From positions 88,557 to 152,556 of the forward strand of contig NZ_MDDV01000009.1 of NCBI RefSeq assembly GCF_001854885.1: a stretch of 64,000 bases of DNA, read 5' to 3'. Below are positions 44,909-53,281 of the stretch, one piece after another. How positions within the stretch are numbered: the stretch's first letter is position 1; every line of letters starts with the position of its first letter. Made by a program: the position numbers and the translations under genes. The notes beneath the pieces were generated by a model, which saw only the letters and a list, made by a program, of their open reading frames with translations, searched no databases and was not told the origin of the DNA. The DNA comes from Ensifer sp. LCM 4579. Its GTDB lineage: Bacteria; Pseudomonadota; Alphaproteobacteria; Rhizobiales; Rhizobiaceae.

Positions 44909-44933
44909 GGAACAGAATCTCTTTTCGCCCGTT
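44909..44933 (+). promoter_or_regulatory. RpoE2/EcfG promoter, exact consensus
   Basis: GGAAC (44909-44913), 16 bases, CGTT (44930-44933). This is the full consensus and the best such site in the window; it lies 42 bases upstream of the small gene at 44975. Confidence 0.75.
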
Positions 44934-44974
44934 GCGCGAAACAGATCCCCGCGTGAAGGAGGGAGGATCGTGCC

Positions 44975-45190
44975 ATGCATCCGTCATTGCCCCATCGCCC
45001 CGCCGCTACGGCCGATGAGCACATCCTGACCGTACAGGAGGCGCTGGAGCCGCTGTATGTCGAGCTAGAGCAAGAGGTAGAAGCCGCGCTGATCGAGGCG
45101 GCGATTTCCGCCGGCTGGTCCGCCGACGAAGCGCTCGAGGCGATCGACGAATTGAAGCGGCACGACGTCTTGGACGATCACAAAAGCTAG
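44975..45190 (+). CDS. Small conserved-looking hypothetical protein under RpoE2-type promoter
   Basis: 71 residues, acidic and largely helical: TVQEALEPLYVELEQEVEAA, LIEAAISAGWSADEALEAID and ELKRHDVLDDHKS. No domain recognised. The ribosome site is excellent (GGAGGGAGGA) and an exact RpoE2 consensus lies 42 bases upstream, so it is likely a real stress-induced gene. It is inserted on the opposite strand between asnC and doeC of the ectoine locus. Confidence 0.7.
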   Translation: MHPSLPHRPAATADEHILTVQEALEPLYVELEQEVEAALIEAAISAGWSADEALEAIDELKRHDVLDDHKS

Positions 45191-45238
45191 CGCAAAGAGC
45201 GCCCGGGGTTCATCGCTGGGCTGCCTGGCTCCTCCTTT

Positions 45239-45721
45239 TCAATTCACCTGAGGCAAGAGCGAGTGGAGCGGCAGCACGGCCTCTTCCTTGACCGTTTTGG
45301 TGACGATGTAGGTGAAATAGCGGTCAATGCCGATGTCCCGGCCGAGCAACGCGTCGACGAGTCGCTGATAGGCATCGATGTCGGCGGTCACCACCTTGAG
45401 CATATAGTCCACCCCGCCGCCGACCGACCAGCAGGCGACGACCTCGGGGGTGGAGGCGATCGCGCGCTCGAAGCGGTCGAAATCCGCCTGGCGATGGTTG
45501 CCCAGCGTCACCTCCACGAAGACGCTTGCCACCGGTGCGACACGGCGGAGCGCCACCCGGGCGTGATAGCCGGTGACGATGCCGGCCTGTTCCAGTTTTC
45601 GCAGCCGCACCCAGCACGGTGTCGGGGACAGGCCGACTTTCTCGGCGAGCGCCAGCTTGGTGATGCGCCCGTCGGTCTGGATCGCCTCCAGGATGCGCAG
45701 ATCGATGGCGTCGAGTTTCAT
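45239..45721 (-). CDS. asnC: Lrp/AsnC-family regulator of the ectoine locus
   Basis: 160 residues. N-terminal helix-turn-helix (AIDLRILEAIQTDGRITKLA, LAEKVGLSPTPCWVRLRKLE) and a C-terminal RAM effector domain (ACWSVGGGVDYMLKVVTADI). In ectoine-degradation clusters an asnC gene regularly accompanies enuR and is thought to give feed-forward control with an ectoine-derived ligand. Divergent from enuR across a 103-base gap carrying candidate EnuR sites. Confidence 0.9.
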   Translation of the reverse strand: MKLDAIDLRILEAIQTDGRITKLALAEKVGLSPTPCWVRLRKLEQAGIVTGYHARVALRRVAPVASVFVEVTLGNHRQADFDRFERAIASTPEVVACWSVGGGVDYMLKVVTADIDAYQRLVDALLGRDIGIDRYFTYIVTKTVKEEAVLPLHSLLPQVN

Positions 45722-45795
45722 TGGCTGCTTCCGAGGCTTGCTTGCATGCGTGCTACGTCGGGAAAAGAGATTGGAGTCTCACTTTTGCATTGTCA

Positions 45796-45832
45796 ATTGA
45801 GATGATTTTTATCACTGTCGAATCATGACAAG
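45796..45832. promoter_or_regulatory. Candidate EnuR operator between asnC and enuR
   Basis: ATTGAGATGATTTTT (45796-45810) matches 14 of 15 bases of ATTGACATGATTTTT at 47285-47299 in front of ehuA. An inverted AATCATGACAA (45821-45831) overlaps the enuR start codon, suggesting autoregulation. Confidence 0.5.
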
Positions 45833-47210
45833 TTGGGTACCCGACATAACGCTCCTCAGCCGCCCGGCCTATCTCTCTCTGGCCGATCAATTCTCCCGCG
45901 CCATTCAGGAGGGCAAGCTTCGGGCCGGCGCGCGCCTCCCCACGCATCGAAAGCTCGCGGACGAGCTGCAGCTCTCGGTGCAAACGGTAAGCCGCGCCTA
46001 TGAGGAGCTTATACGCCGGGGTCTCGTCACGGGCGAGGTTGGCCGCGGCAGCTTCGTTCAGACGGGCCCGCGCGAGCCGGATCCTCCCTATCTGCCGGAG
46101 CGCCTCGGCGAATTGATCGACCTTTCGATCCTCAAGCCTGTCTGCGAGCAGCTTCACCTTGAGAAGATGCGCCAGGCCTTTGCCTGGCTTGCGGAGAACC
46201 TTCCCGCCAGTTCGGCACTGTCCTTCCGGCCGAACACGGTATTTCCGCGTCATCGCAATGTTGCCGTCGAGTGGCTGTCACGCTGCGGGCTCGCCGCGTC
46301 ACCGCTCAATGTCAATCTGACCAACGGCGCGACCTCGGCGATGACCGTGGCGCTGATGAGCGTCGCCCCGCCGGGTTCGACGGTTGCGACGGAAGCCGTC
46401 AGCCATCACACGCTCGTGCCGCTTTCCAGCTATCTCGGCATTCACTTGCAGGGCCTGCCGATCGACGACGACGGCATGATTCCGGATGCATTGGATGAGG
46501 CCTGCCGCAAGGGCGTCGTGCGTGCCGTGTTCCTGCAGCCGTCGGTGATCAATCCGACGGCGACGCTGATGAGCGCCGAACGCCGGGGCGCGCTCGCGGA
46601 GGTGGCGCGACGCCACGACGTCGCGATCATCGAAAACGACATCCTGGGGCCCCTGGTGGAGGGGCGGCTGCCGCCGGTGGCGGCCCTCGCGCCGGAGCGA
46701 ACCCTTTATGTCACCAGCTTCACCAAGATCACGGTGCCGGGTCTGCGGATCGGCTATCTTGTGGCGCCGGACCGCTACCTCGCGGCAGTCGCGAACCGGC
46801 ATCTCGTGTCGAACTGGATGGCCACGCCCGCGATTGCGGAGATCGCAACGCGCTGGGTGAGCGACGGCACGGCGCTCGAGCTCGTGAATTGGCAGCGCCG
46901 CGCGCTGGCCGCGCGCCAGCGGATTGCCGCGCAGGCGCTGGGCGGACTTGCCTATCGCAGCCACCCCCAAAGCCTCCATGCCTGGCTGCCGCTACCCGAG
47001 GGGCATCAGGAAGACGCTTTCGTTTCCCAGGCACGGCTGCGCGGGGTGGCGATCGCCCCGGGTGCTTCTTTCCGCACGGCCGACAGCGGTTGGCGCCCGG
47101 CGGTGCGGATATCGCTCGGCTCGACCACGGAAGAGGAGCTCAAGACGGGGCTCGGTACCGTCGCCTCCCTGGCGCTGGGCGATCCGGAGGCCCTATTGCT
47201 CGCGATCTGA
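45825..47210 (+). CDS. enuR: MocR-type regulator of ectoine catabolism
   Basis: 461 residues: GntR winged helix (SLADQFSRAIQEGKLRAGAR, LPTHRKLADELQLSVQTVSR, GEVGRGSFVQTG) and an aminotransferase-like effector domain with AIIENDILGPLVEGRLPP and the PLP lysine at residue 301 in YVTSFTKITVPGLRIGYL. EnuR of Ruegeria uses PLP bound at Lys302 to sense N-alpha-acetyl-diaminobutyrate, an ectoine breakdown product; one-residue agreement in position supports orthology. It lies directly upstream of ehuABCD-eutABCDE and divergent from asnC. Confidence 0.9.
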   Translation: MTSWVPDITLLSRPAYLSLADQFSRAIQEGKLRAGARLPTHRKLADELQLSVQTVSRAYEELIRRGLVTGEVGRGSFVQTGPREPDPPYLPERLGELIDLSILKPVCEQLHLEKMRQAFAWLAENLPASSALSFRPNTVFPRHRNVAVEWLSRCGLAASPLNVNLTNGATSAMTVALMSVAPPGSTVATEAVSHHTLVPLSSYLGIHLQGLPIDDDGMIPDALDEACRKGVVRAVFLQPSVINPTATLMSAERRGALAEVARRHDVAIIENDILGPLVEGRLPPVAALAPERTLYVTSFTKITVPGLRIGYLVAPDRYLAAVANRHLVSNWMATPAIAEIATRWVSDGTALELVNWQRRALAARQRIAAQALGGLAYRSHPQSLHAWLPLPEGHQEDAFVSQARLRGVAIAPGASFRTADSGWRPAVRISLGSTTEEELKTGLGTVASLALGDPEALLLAI

Positions 47211-47261
47211 TTGGGATCGCGCGATTTCTGGCGCTGCCAGAGTCTTAGTGCTACTGGCGTA

Positions 47262-47299
47262 ATTGTCATGATATTATTATTTGGATTGACATGATTTTT
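47262..47299. promoter_or_regulatory. Candidate EnuR operator in the ehuA promoter
   Basis: Direct repeats ATTGTCATGAT (47262-47272) and ATTGACATGAT (47285-47295) are 23 bases apart, about two helical turns, in an AT-rich patch 46 bases before ehuA. The second repeat recurs before enuR. Confidence 0.55.
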
Positions 47300-47344
47300 G
47301 ATGCGGCCCATCGTTAGCGGGTAACTGTCTCGGAGGGGCAACGC

Positions 47345-48130
47345 ATGACCGAGCCGATCATCCGTATCGACAATATCGTCAAGAGATACGGTCCGCTGAC
47401 CGTTCTCGACGGGCTGTCGATGGAGGTGATGCCGGGGGAGAAGCTTGCCCTGATCGGCCCGTCGGGTTCGGGCAAGACGACGATCCTTCGCATCCTGATG
47501 ACCCTGGAGACAATCAGCGACGGCTTCATCCAGATCGATGGCGAGCAGCTCTTCCACATGAAGAAGGCGGGAAACCTGGTTCCGGCCGACGAGCGGCATC
47601 TGCACAGGATGCGCGAGAAGATCGGCATGGTCTTCCAGCACTTCAACCTGTTCCCCCACAAATGTGTGCTCGACAACATCACCCTGGCGCCGATGCTGAC
47701 CAAGGACATTGACCGGGCGACCGCCGAAAAGCGGGCGATGGAGCTGCTCGACATGGTCGGCCTCGCCGATAAGGCCAGGAGCATGCCGGCGCAGCTTTCC
47801 GGCGGCCAGAAGCAGCGCGTCGCGATTGCGCGGGCGCTGGCGCTCTCCCCGAAAATCATGCTGTTCGACGAGGTGACCTCGGCGCTTGATCCCGAACTTG
47901 TCGAGGAAGTGCTGAGCGTGATGCGCAAGCTTGCGGCCGAGACGGACATGACCATGCTGCTCGTCACGCACGAAATGGGCTTTGCCCACGATTTCGCCGA
48001 CCGGGTGCTCTTCTTCGACCGCGGCAAGATCGTCGAGGAGGGGAAGCCCGCGGACATCTTCCGGCACCCGAAACAGGAACGCACGCAGACCTTCCTGCGC
48101 AAGATCATAGCGGCAGGGCACCGCGTCTGA
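47345..48130 (+). CDS. ehuA: Ectoine/5-hydroxyectoine ABC importer, ATPase
   Basis: 261 residues, polar-amino-acid-type nucleotide-binding subunit: Walker [18 protein letters not shown]-loop [20 protein letters not shown], signature [17 protein letters not shown], Walker [18 protein letters not shown]-loop [17 protein letters not shown]. Starts behind CGGAGGGG. First gene of the nine-gene operon ehuABCD-eutABCDE. Identification as EhuA rests on this gene order. Confidence 0.95.
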   Translation: MTEPIIRIDNIVKRYGPLTVLDGLSMEVMPGEKLALIGPSGSGKTTILRILMTLETISDGFIQIDGEQLFHMKKAGNLVPADERHLHRMREKIGMVFQHFNLFPHKCVLDNITLAPMLTKDIDRATAEKRAMELLDMVGLADKARSMPAQLSGGQKQRVAIARALALSPKIMLFDEVTSALDPELVEEVLSVMRKLAAETDMTMLLVTHEMGFAHDFADRVLFFDRGKIVEEGKPADIFRHPKQERTQTFLRKIIAAGHRV

Positions 48131-48200
48131 GCCTGAAGGCGCCGACATTGCCTCAGACAAAATAGCAAGAAAACAACACACGACAGAGGAGTTGGGAACC

Positions 48201-49052
48201 ATGAAACTGAGAGACTGGATGGCAATGGCGGCGGGAGCCACCGCGCTGATGGCAGTGGCCGCGGCCGCGCCGGCCGCAGCGGACGAAAGCAAACTGGAGG
48301 AACTCAAGGAACAGGGCTTCGCGCGCGTGGCGATCGCCAACGAACCACCCTTTACGGCAGTCGGTGCCGACGGCAAGGTCTCCGGTGCAGCGCCCGACGT
48401 GGCCCGCGAGATTTTCAAGCGGCTCGGCGTTCCGGAAATCGTCGCTTCGATCTCCGAATATGGCGCGATGATCCCAGGCCTCCAGGCCGGGCGCCATGAC
48501 GCGATTACCGCCGGTCTCTTCATGAAGCCGGAGCGTTGCGCGGCCGTTGCCTATTCCGAACCCATCCTGTGCGATGCCGAGGCCTTTGCGCTCAAGAAAG
48601 GCAACCCGTTGGGACTGAAAAGCTACAAGGACATCGCTGACAATCCGGATGCGAAGATCGGCGCGCCGGGCGGCGGCACCGAAGAAAAGCTCGCGCTCGA
48701 AGCCGGCGTGCCGCGCGATCGCGTCATCGTCGTGCCGGACGGTCAAAGTGGGATGAAGATGCTGCAGGACGGTCGCATCGACGTCTATTCGTTGCCGGTG
48801 CTGTCTATCAACGACCTCATCTCGAAGGCGAACGATCCGAACCTCGAAGTCGTAGCGCCCGTCGAGGGTGCGCCGGTCTATTGCGATGGCGCCGCCTTCA
48901 GGAAAGGCGACGAGGCCTTGCGCGATGCCTTCGACGTCGAGCTCGCCAAGATGAAGGAGTCGGGTGAGTTCGCCAAGATCATCGAGCCCTACGGCTTCTC
49001 GGCCAAGGCCGCGATGTCGACGTCTCGAGAAAAGCTCTGCTCCGCCCAGTAA
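48201..49052 (+). CDS. ehuB: Ectoine/5-hydroxyectoine-binding periplasmic protein
   Basis: 283 residues, family 3 solute-binding protein with signal peptide (MAAGATALMAVAAAAPAAAD). GFARVAIANEPPFTAVGADG, SGAAPDVAREIFKRLGVPEI, LQAGRHDAITAGLFMKPERC (the Cys also occurs in known EhuB) and KIGAPGGGTEEKLALEAGV follow the S. meliloti EhuB pattern. ATG 48201 is preferred to the TTG at 48192 because AGAGGAG stands 9 bases upstream. An intercistronic hairpin follows, as is common after binding-protein genes. Confidence 0.94.
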   Translation: MKLRDWMAMAAGATALMAVAAAAPAAADESKLEELKEQGFARVAIANEPPFTAVGADGKVSGAAPDVAREIFKRLGVPEIVASISEYGAMIPGLQAGRHDAITAGLFMKPERCAAVAYSEPILCDAEAFALKKGNPLGLKSYKDIADNPDAKIGAPGGGTEEKLALEAGVPRDRVIVVPDGQSGMKMLQDGRIDVYSLPVLSINDLISKANDPNLEVVAPVEGAPVYCDGAAFRKGDEALRDAFDVELAKMKESGEFAKIIEPYGFSAKAAMSTSREKLCSAQ

Positions 49053-49081
49053 GCCTGAGTTCCAATGCCTCCACCGCCCCT

Positions 49082-49103
49082 TTCCGCCGCTTGCCGGCGG
49101 GAA
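49082..49103 (+). terminator. Intercistronic hairpin between ehuB and ehuC
   Basis: TTCCGCCG (49082-49089) pairs with CGGCGGGAA (49095-49103) around CTTGC, within a longer GC-rich inverted region. No T-run; likely stabilises the ehuB message and lowers downstream expression. Confidence 0.45.
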
Positions 49104-49158
49104 GGCGGCGGCGGGCGGACGCATGAACGAGCCGAATTCTCATGGGAAATGACAGGGC

Positions 49159-49818
49159 ATGATCGACTGGTCGGGCTATATCGGATTGATCCTGCAAGGC
49201 GCATGGGTGACCGTTGAGCTTACCCTGATGGGCTCGGCGCTGGCCGTCGTCGTCGCCTTTGCGGCAGGGCTCGGGCGCGTCGGCCGTTTCCTGGCGGTGC
49301 GCGCGCTGGCCACGACCTATATCGAGTTCTTCCGCGGCACCTCGATTTTCGTTCAGCTCTTCTGGGCCTATTTCGTGCTGCCCTTCGTCGGCATCACGCT
49401 GACGCCGCTGCAGGCAGGCGTGCTCGCGCTGGGCTTGAATGTCGGTGCCTATGGTGCGGAAGTGGTGCGGGGTGCTGTGAAGGCGATCGGTCGTGAGCAG
49501 CGGGAGGCCTGCGTCGCACTCAATCTCACGCGCTATCAGGCGATGCGCCACATCATCCTGCCGCAGGCATTGCCGCTGATGCTGCCGACCTTCGGCAACA
49601 ACGCCATCGAGCTCTTGAAGGGGACCGCCGTCGTCTCCCTGATCTCGCTCACCGATATGACGTTTCAGGCCCAGGTGGTCCGGGCGCAAACGGGCAGCAC
49701 GCTCGTTCCGTTCGCCACGATCCTGGTGCTTTACTTCATCATGGCCTGGCTGATCTCGCTCGGCATGCGCTGGCTGGAGCGGCACGTGACCCGTGGCCTC
49801 GATGGCGTGAGGATTTGA
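49159..49818 (+). CDS. ehuC: Ectoine ABC importer permease
   Basis: 219 residues, HisM/GlnP type. FFRGTSIFVQLFWAYFVLPF and the EAA loop REACVALNLTRYQAMRHIIL plus NAIELLKGTAVVSLISLTDM are family marks. Forms a membrane heterodimer with EhuD. Its stop is two bases before the ehuD start. Confidence 0.94.
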   Translation: MIDWSGYIGLILQGAWVTVELTLMGSALAVVVAFAAGLGRVGRFLAVRALATTYIEFFRGTSIFVQLFWAYFVLPFVGITLTPLQAGVLALGLNVGAYGAEVVRGAVKAIGREQREACVALNLTRYQAMRHIILPQALPLMLPTFGNNAIELLKGTAVVSLISLTDMTFQAQVVRAQTGSTLVPFATILVLYFIMAWLISLGMRWLERHVTRGLDGVRI

Positions 49819-49820
49819 CC

Positions 49821-50483
49821 ATGGAGTGGGATTGGGACTTCGTTCGCCAGATCATGCCGACCCTCATCGAGGGACTGAAGATCACCATTCTGGCCACCAT
49901 GCTCGGCGCCGGCGTCGCCGCGGCGATCGGCCTCGTCTTCGCCATCCTGCGCATGGTGGCGCCGGCGCCGATCGCGCGGGCGACGAGTTTTGCGGTTGAG
50001 TTTATCCGCGGCACGCCCCTGCTCGTGCAACTCTACTTCATCTTCTACGTGCTGCCAGATGTCGGCATCCGTCTGCCGGCCCTCGTCGCCGGCGTCATCG
50101 GCCTCGGCATCCACTACGGCACCTATGCCGCCGAGGTTTATCGCGCCGGCATCGAGAACGTTCCGCGCGGGCAATGGGAGGCCGCCAAGGCGACGAACCT
50201 CACGGCGCCTCAGACCTGGATTCACGTAATTCTGCCGCAGGCGATCCCGCCGATGATCCCGGCGCTCGCCAACTATCTGATCGCCATGTTCAAGGAGACG
50301 CCGCTGCTTTCGGCAATCACGGTGCTCGAACTCATGAACCAGGCAAAGAGCATCGCCAACAGCAATTACCGCTACATCGAACCGATGACGCTGGTCGGCG
50401 TGTTCTTCCTGATCATGAGCCTGATTTCGGTCTTCTTCCTGCGTTGGCTGGAAGAGCGCTACGCCCGGGTGGACGAACGCTGA
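49821..50483 (+). CDS. ehuD: Ectoine ABC importer permease
   Basis: 220 residues, second HisM-type permease: FIRGTPLLVQLYFIFYVLPD, EAA loop WEAAKATNLTAPQTWIHVIL and MFKETPLLSAITVLELMNQA. ATG 49821 is taken rather than TTG 49815, which overlaps ehuC. Its TGA shares an A with the eutA start (50481-50485), so eutA translation is coupled. Confidence 0.94.
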   Translation: MEWDWDFVRQIMPTLIEGLKITILATMLGAGVAAAIGLVFAILRMVAPAPIARATSFAVEFIRGTPLLVQLYFIFYVLPDVGIRLPALVAGVIGLGIHYGTYAAEVYRAGIENVPRGQWEAAKATNLTAPQTWIHVILPQAIPPMIPALANYLIAMFKETPLLSAITVLELMNQAKSIANSNYRYIEPMTLVGVFFLIMSLISVFFLRWLEERYARVDER

Positions 50484-51262
50484 TGGAGACCATCGCCCTT
50501 TCTGTGACAGCGCGCGCGCCGCGCCTTGACGATCGACCGCTCGAAAAGCGTATCGGACTCGTCGTCCTTGCCACGGATCACACGACGGAGGCGGACTTCA
50601 CGCGTCTGGTGGCGTCGGAGCGGATCGGCGTGTACGTTACGCGCATCCCCTATGCCAATCCGGTGACGCCGGAAAACCTCCGGGCAATGCAGCCGTCGCT
50701 AAACGCCGCGGCCGCATTGATCCTGCCGAACGAGCCGCTCGACGCCGTCGTGTATTCCTGCACCTCAGCCTCCGTGGTCATCGGGGACAAGGAGATCGCC
50801 GCTGCGATCCATGCCGCCAAGCCTGAAGCCGCGGTCGTGACGCCGACGGCGGCGGCGGTCAAAGGCCTGAGAGTTCTGGGCGCCAGGCGGATTTCGGTGC
50901 TCACCCCCTACACGATCGAGACCAGCCGGTCGATGGCGGATTATTTTGCCGACCTGGGCTTCGAGATCGACAGGTTCACCTGCCTGGGACTTACCGACGA
51001 CCGGGAAATGGCGCGGATCGCGCCCGAGGAGATCGTGGCCTTCGCCAGGGAAGCGGCGGCGGCGGAATCGGACGCACTCTTTATCTCCTGCACGGCCGTG
51101 CGCGCGGCGGGCGTCCTTGGGAAAATCGAGGCGACGATCGGCAAGCCGGTCGTCAGCAGCAATTACGCCACGGCCTGGGCCTGTCTCCGCCTTTGCGGTG
51201 AGGAGAAGGCGCGGCCGGAACTCGGCCGCTTGATGGCGCTGCCGCTGGGACAATGGCCATGA
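50483..51262 (+). CDS. eutA: Asp/Glu racemase-fold protein of hydroxyectoine degradation
   Basis: 259 residues of the maleate isomerase/arylmalonate decarboxylase superfamily. The two active-site cysteines are seen in AVVYSCTSASVVIGD and DALFISCTAVRAAG. EutA with EutB and EutC is needed to handle the 5-hydroxyectoine-derived hydroxy compound; racemisation of a hydroxy intermediate has been proposed. Overlaps ehuD at its start and eutB at its end. Confidence 0.9.
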   Translation: METIALSVTARAPRLDDRPLEKRIGLVVLATDHTTEADFTRLVASERIGVYVTRIPYANPVTPENLRAMQPSLNAAAALILPNEPLDAVVYSCTSASVVIGDKEIAAAIHAAKPEAAVVTPTAAAVKGLRVLGARRISVLTPYTIETSRSMADYFADLGFEIDRFTCLGLTDDREMARIAPEEIVAFAREAAAAESDALFISCTAVRAAGVLGKIEATIGKPVVSSNYATAWACLRLCGEEKARPELGRLMALPLGQWP

Positions 51263-52263
51263 GCGCCTCTCTCCCGGTGACGATCGAGCATATCGAAGCG
51301 GCGGCACGGCGCATGTCCGGCCGCGTGCTGGCGACGCCCCTCGTCTCGTCGGCATCACTCGGCAAGCTCTCCGGCGTCCCTGTCGGGTTGAAGCTCGAGC
51401 ACCACCAGACGACCGGCAGCTTCAAGCTGCGCGGTGCGACCAATGCGGTGCTTTCGCTGTCCGCCGACGAGAGGGCCCGTGGCGTGGTCGCGGCCTCGAC
51501 CGGCAATCACGGCCGGGCACTCGCCCATGCGGCCAAGGCGGAGGGGTCGGTCGCGACGATCTGCATGTCGCGCCTCGTGCCGGAGAACAAGGTCTCCGAA
51601 ATCCGTCGCCTCGGTGCGGATGTTCGCATCGTCGGCAAGTCACAGGACGAGGCGCAGGAGGAGGTCGAGCGGCTCGTCGCGGACAAGGGGCTCGTCATGG
51701 TGCCGCCTTTCGATCATCCGGCCATCGTCGCGGGGCAAGGGACGCTCGGACTCGAGATCGTCGAACAGATGCCTGAGGTTGCCATGGTGCTCGTGCCGGT
51801 CTCGGGTGGCGGTCTTGCCGCGGGGGTGGCTGCCGCAATCAAGGCGCGCAAGCCCGCGACGCGGGTGATCGGCCTGACGATGGAGCGTGGTGCGGCAATG
51901 AAGGCGAGTGTCGACGCCGGCAAGCCCGTGCTCGTCGAGGAACATCCGAGCCTAGCGGATTCGCTTGGCGGCGGCATCGGACTCGACAATCACGTGACCT
52001 TCCGCATGTGCCGCGAGCTCATCGATGACATCGTTCTTCTGACGGAGGCGGAAATCGCCGCCGGCATGCGCCACGCCTATTCTGAGGAGCGCGAAGTCGT
52101 GGAAGGGGCAGGGGCCGTCGGCATTGCGGCGCTTCTCGCCGGCAAGATCAAGAACATCGAGGGCCCGATCGCAGTCATTCTTTCCGGCCGCAATGTCGAT
52201 ATGGGCCTGCATCTTAGGGTGATGAACGGCGAAACGGATCCGTTTCGCGAGGAGACGGCATGA
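51259..52263 (+). CDS. eutB: Threonine dehydratase-like PLP enzyme of hydroxyectoine degradation
   Basis: 334 residues, fold type II. PLP lysine in TTGSFKLRGATNAVLSLS, VAASTGNHGRALAHAAK, phosphate-binding LVPVSGGGLAAGVAAAIKA. Proposed to dehydrate the hydroxylated diaminobutyrate derivative. ATG 51259 overlaps the eutA stop as ATGA; ATG 51253 two codons earlier is an alternative. Overlaps eutC by four bases. Confidence 0.92.
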   Translation: MSASLPVTIEHIEAAARRMSGRVLATPLVSSASLGKLSGVPVGLKLEHHQTTGSFKLRGATNAVLSLSADERARGVVAASTGNHGRALAHAAKAEGSVATICMSRLVPENKVSEIRRLGADVRIVGKSQDEAQEEVERLVADKGLVMVPPFDHPAIVAGQGTLGLEIVEQMPEVAMVLVPVSGGGLAAGVAAAIKARKPATRVIGLTMERGAAMKASVDAGKPVLVEEHPSLADSLGGGIGLDNHVTFRMCRELIDDIVLLTEAEIAAGMRHAYSEEREVVEGAGAVGIAALLAGKIKNIEGPIAVILSGRNVDMGLHLRVMNGETDPFREETA

Positions 52264-53249
52264 CAGGGATGAAGATTCTGACCGAGAGGGAACTGCGCCG
52301 GATCGTTCCGCTCGACCGCGAGGCGGTTGCCTGCGTCGAGGAGGCATTCCATGCGCTCGCCACGAAAGCCGTGGCGATGCCGCCGATCCTCAGGCTCGAT
52401 ATTCCGGAGCATCGCGGCGAGGTGGACGTGAAGACGGCCTACGTGCCCGGCCTCGACGGCTTCGCGATCAAGATCAGCCCCGGCTTCTTCGACAATCCGA
52501 AGATCGGCCTGCCGAGCACCAACGGCATGATGGTGCTTCTGTCGAGTCGCACGGGCCTCGTGCAGGCGCTGCTGCTCGACAACGGCTATCTCACCGATGT
52601 GCGCACGGCCGCGGCCGGTGCAGTCGCGGCCAAGCATCTGTCGCGGCAGGACGCTTCCGTGGCGGCGATCTTCGGCGCCGGCGTGCAGGCAAGACTGCAG
52701 CTCGAGGCGCTGGCGCTCCTGCGCCCCATCCGCGAGGCGCGCCTGTGGGCGCGCGACGCGATAAGGGCCGAAACAACGGCGCAAGCACTCTCCGAGAAGC
52801 TGGGTTTCCCGGTCAAGGCCGTCGTCCAGCCGAAGGCGGCCGTCACAGGTGCTGACATCATCGTGACCACCACGCCGTCGGAGGCGCCGATCCTCAAGGC
52901 CGAATGGCTCCAGCCTGGGCAGCATGTCACCGCCATGGGCTCCGACGCCGAACACAAGAACGAACTCGACCCGCGGGCGATCCTTCGCGGCACCTACGTC
53001 GCCGATAGCTTGAAACAGACGCGCCGGCTCGGCGAACTGCATCACGCGATTGCCGCCGGGCTCGTGGCACAGGATGCCGAGTTCGCGGAGATCGGCCAGG
53101 TGATTGCGGGTGTGAAAGCCGGACGAACCAGTGCCGAAGAGATCACGATTGCCGACCTTACAGGCACCGGCGTCCAGGACACCGCCATAGCCACGCTCGC
53201 TGTCGGGCGGGCGAACGCCGCGGACGCGGGCGTCACATTCGAAAGCTGA
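52260..53249 (+). CDS. eutC: Ornithine cyclodeaminase-like enzyme of hydroxyectoine degradation
   Basis: 329 residues of the OCD/mu-crystallin family. GFAIKISPGFFDNPKIGLPS, YLTDVRTAAAGAVAAKHLS, the NAD loop VAAIFGAGVQARLQLEALAL and GQHVTAMGSDAEHKNELDP are conserved. With EutA and EutB it links 5-hydroxyectoine to the ectoine route. ATG 52260 overlaps the eutB stop; ATG 52269 is also possible. Confidence 0.92.
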   Translation: MTGMKILTERELRRIVPLDREAVACVEEAFHALATKAVAMPPILRLDIPEHRGEVDVKTAYVPGLDGFAIKISPGFFDNPKIGLPSTNGMMVLLSSRTGLVQALLLDNGYLTDVRTAAAGAVAAKHLSRQDASVAAIFGAGVQARLQLEALALLRPIREARLWARDAIRAETTAQALSEKLGFPVKAVVQPKAAVTGADIIVTTTPSEAPILKAEWLQPGQHVTAMGSDAEHKNELDPRAILRGTYVADSLKQTRRLGELHHAIAAGLVAQDAEFAEIGQVIAGVKAGRTSAEEITIADLTGTGVQDTAIATLAVGRANAADAGVTFES

Positions 53250-53281
53250 GACCGGCACCGCCGGAAAACGAGGGAAGAAAC

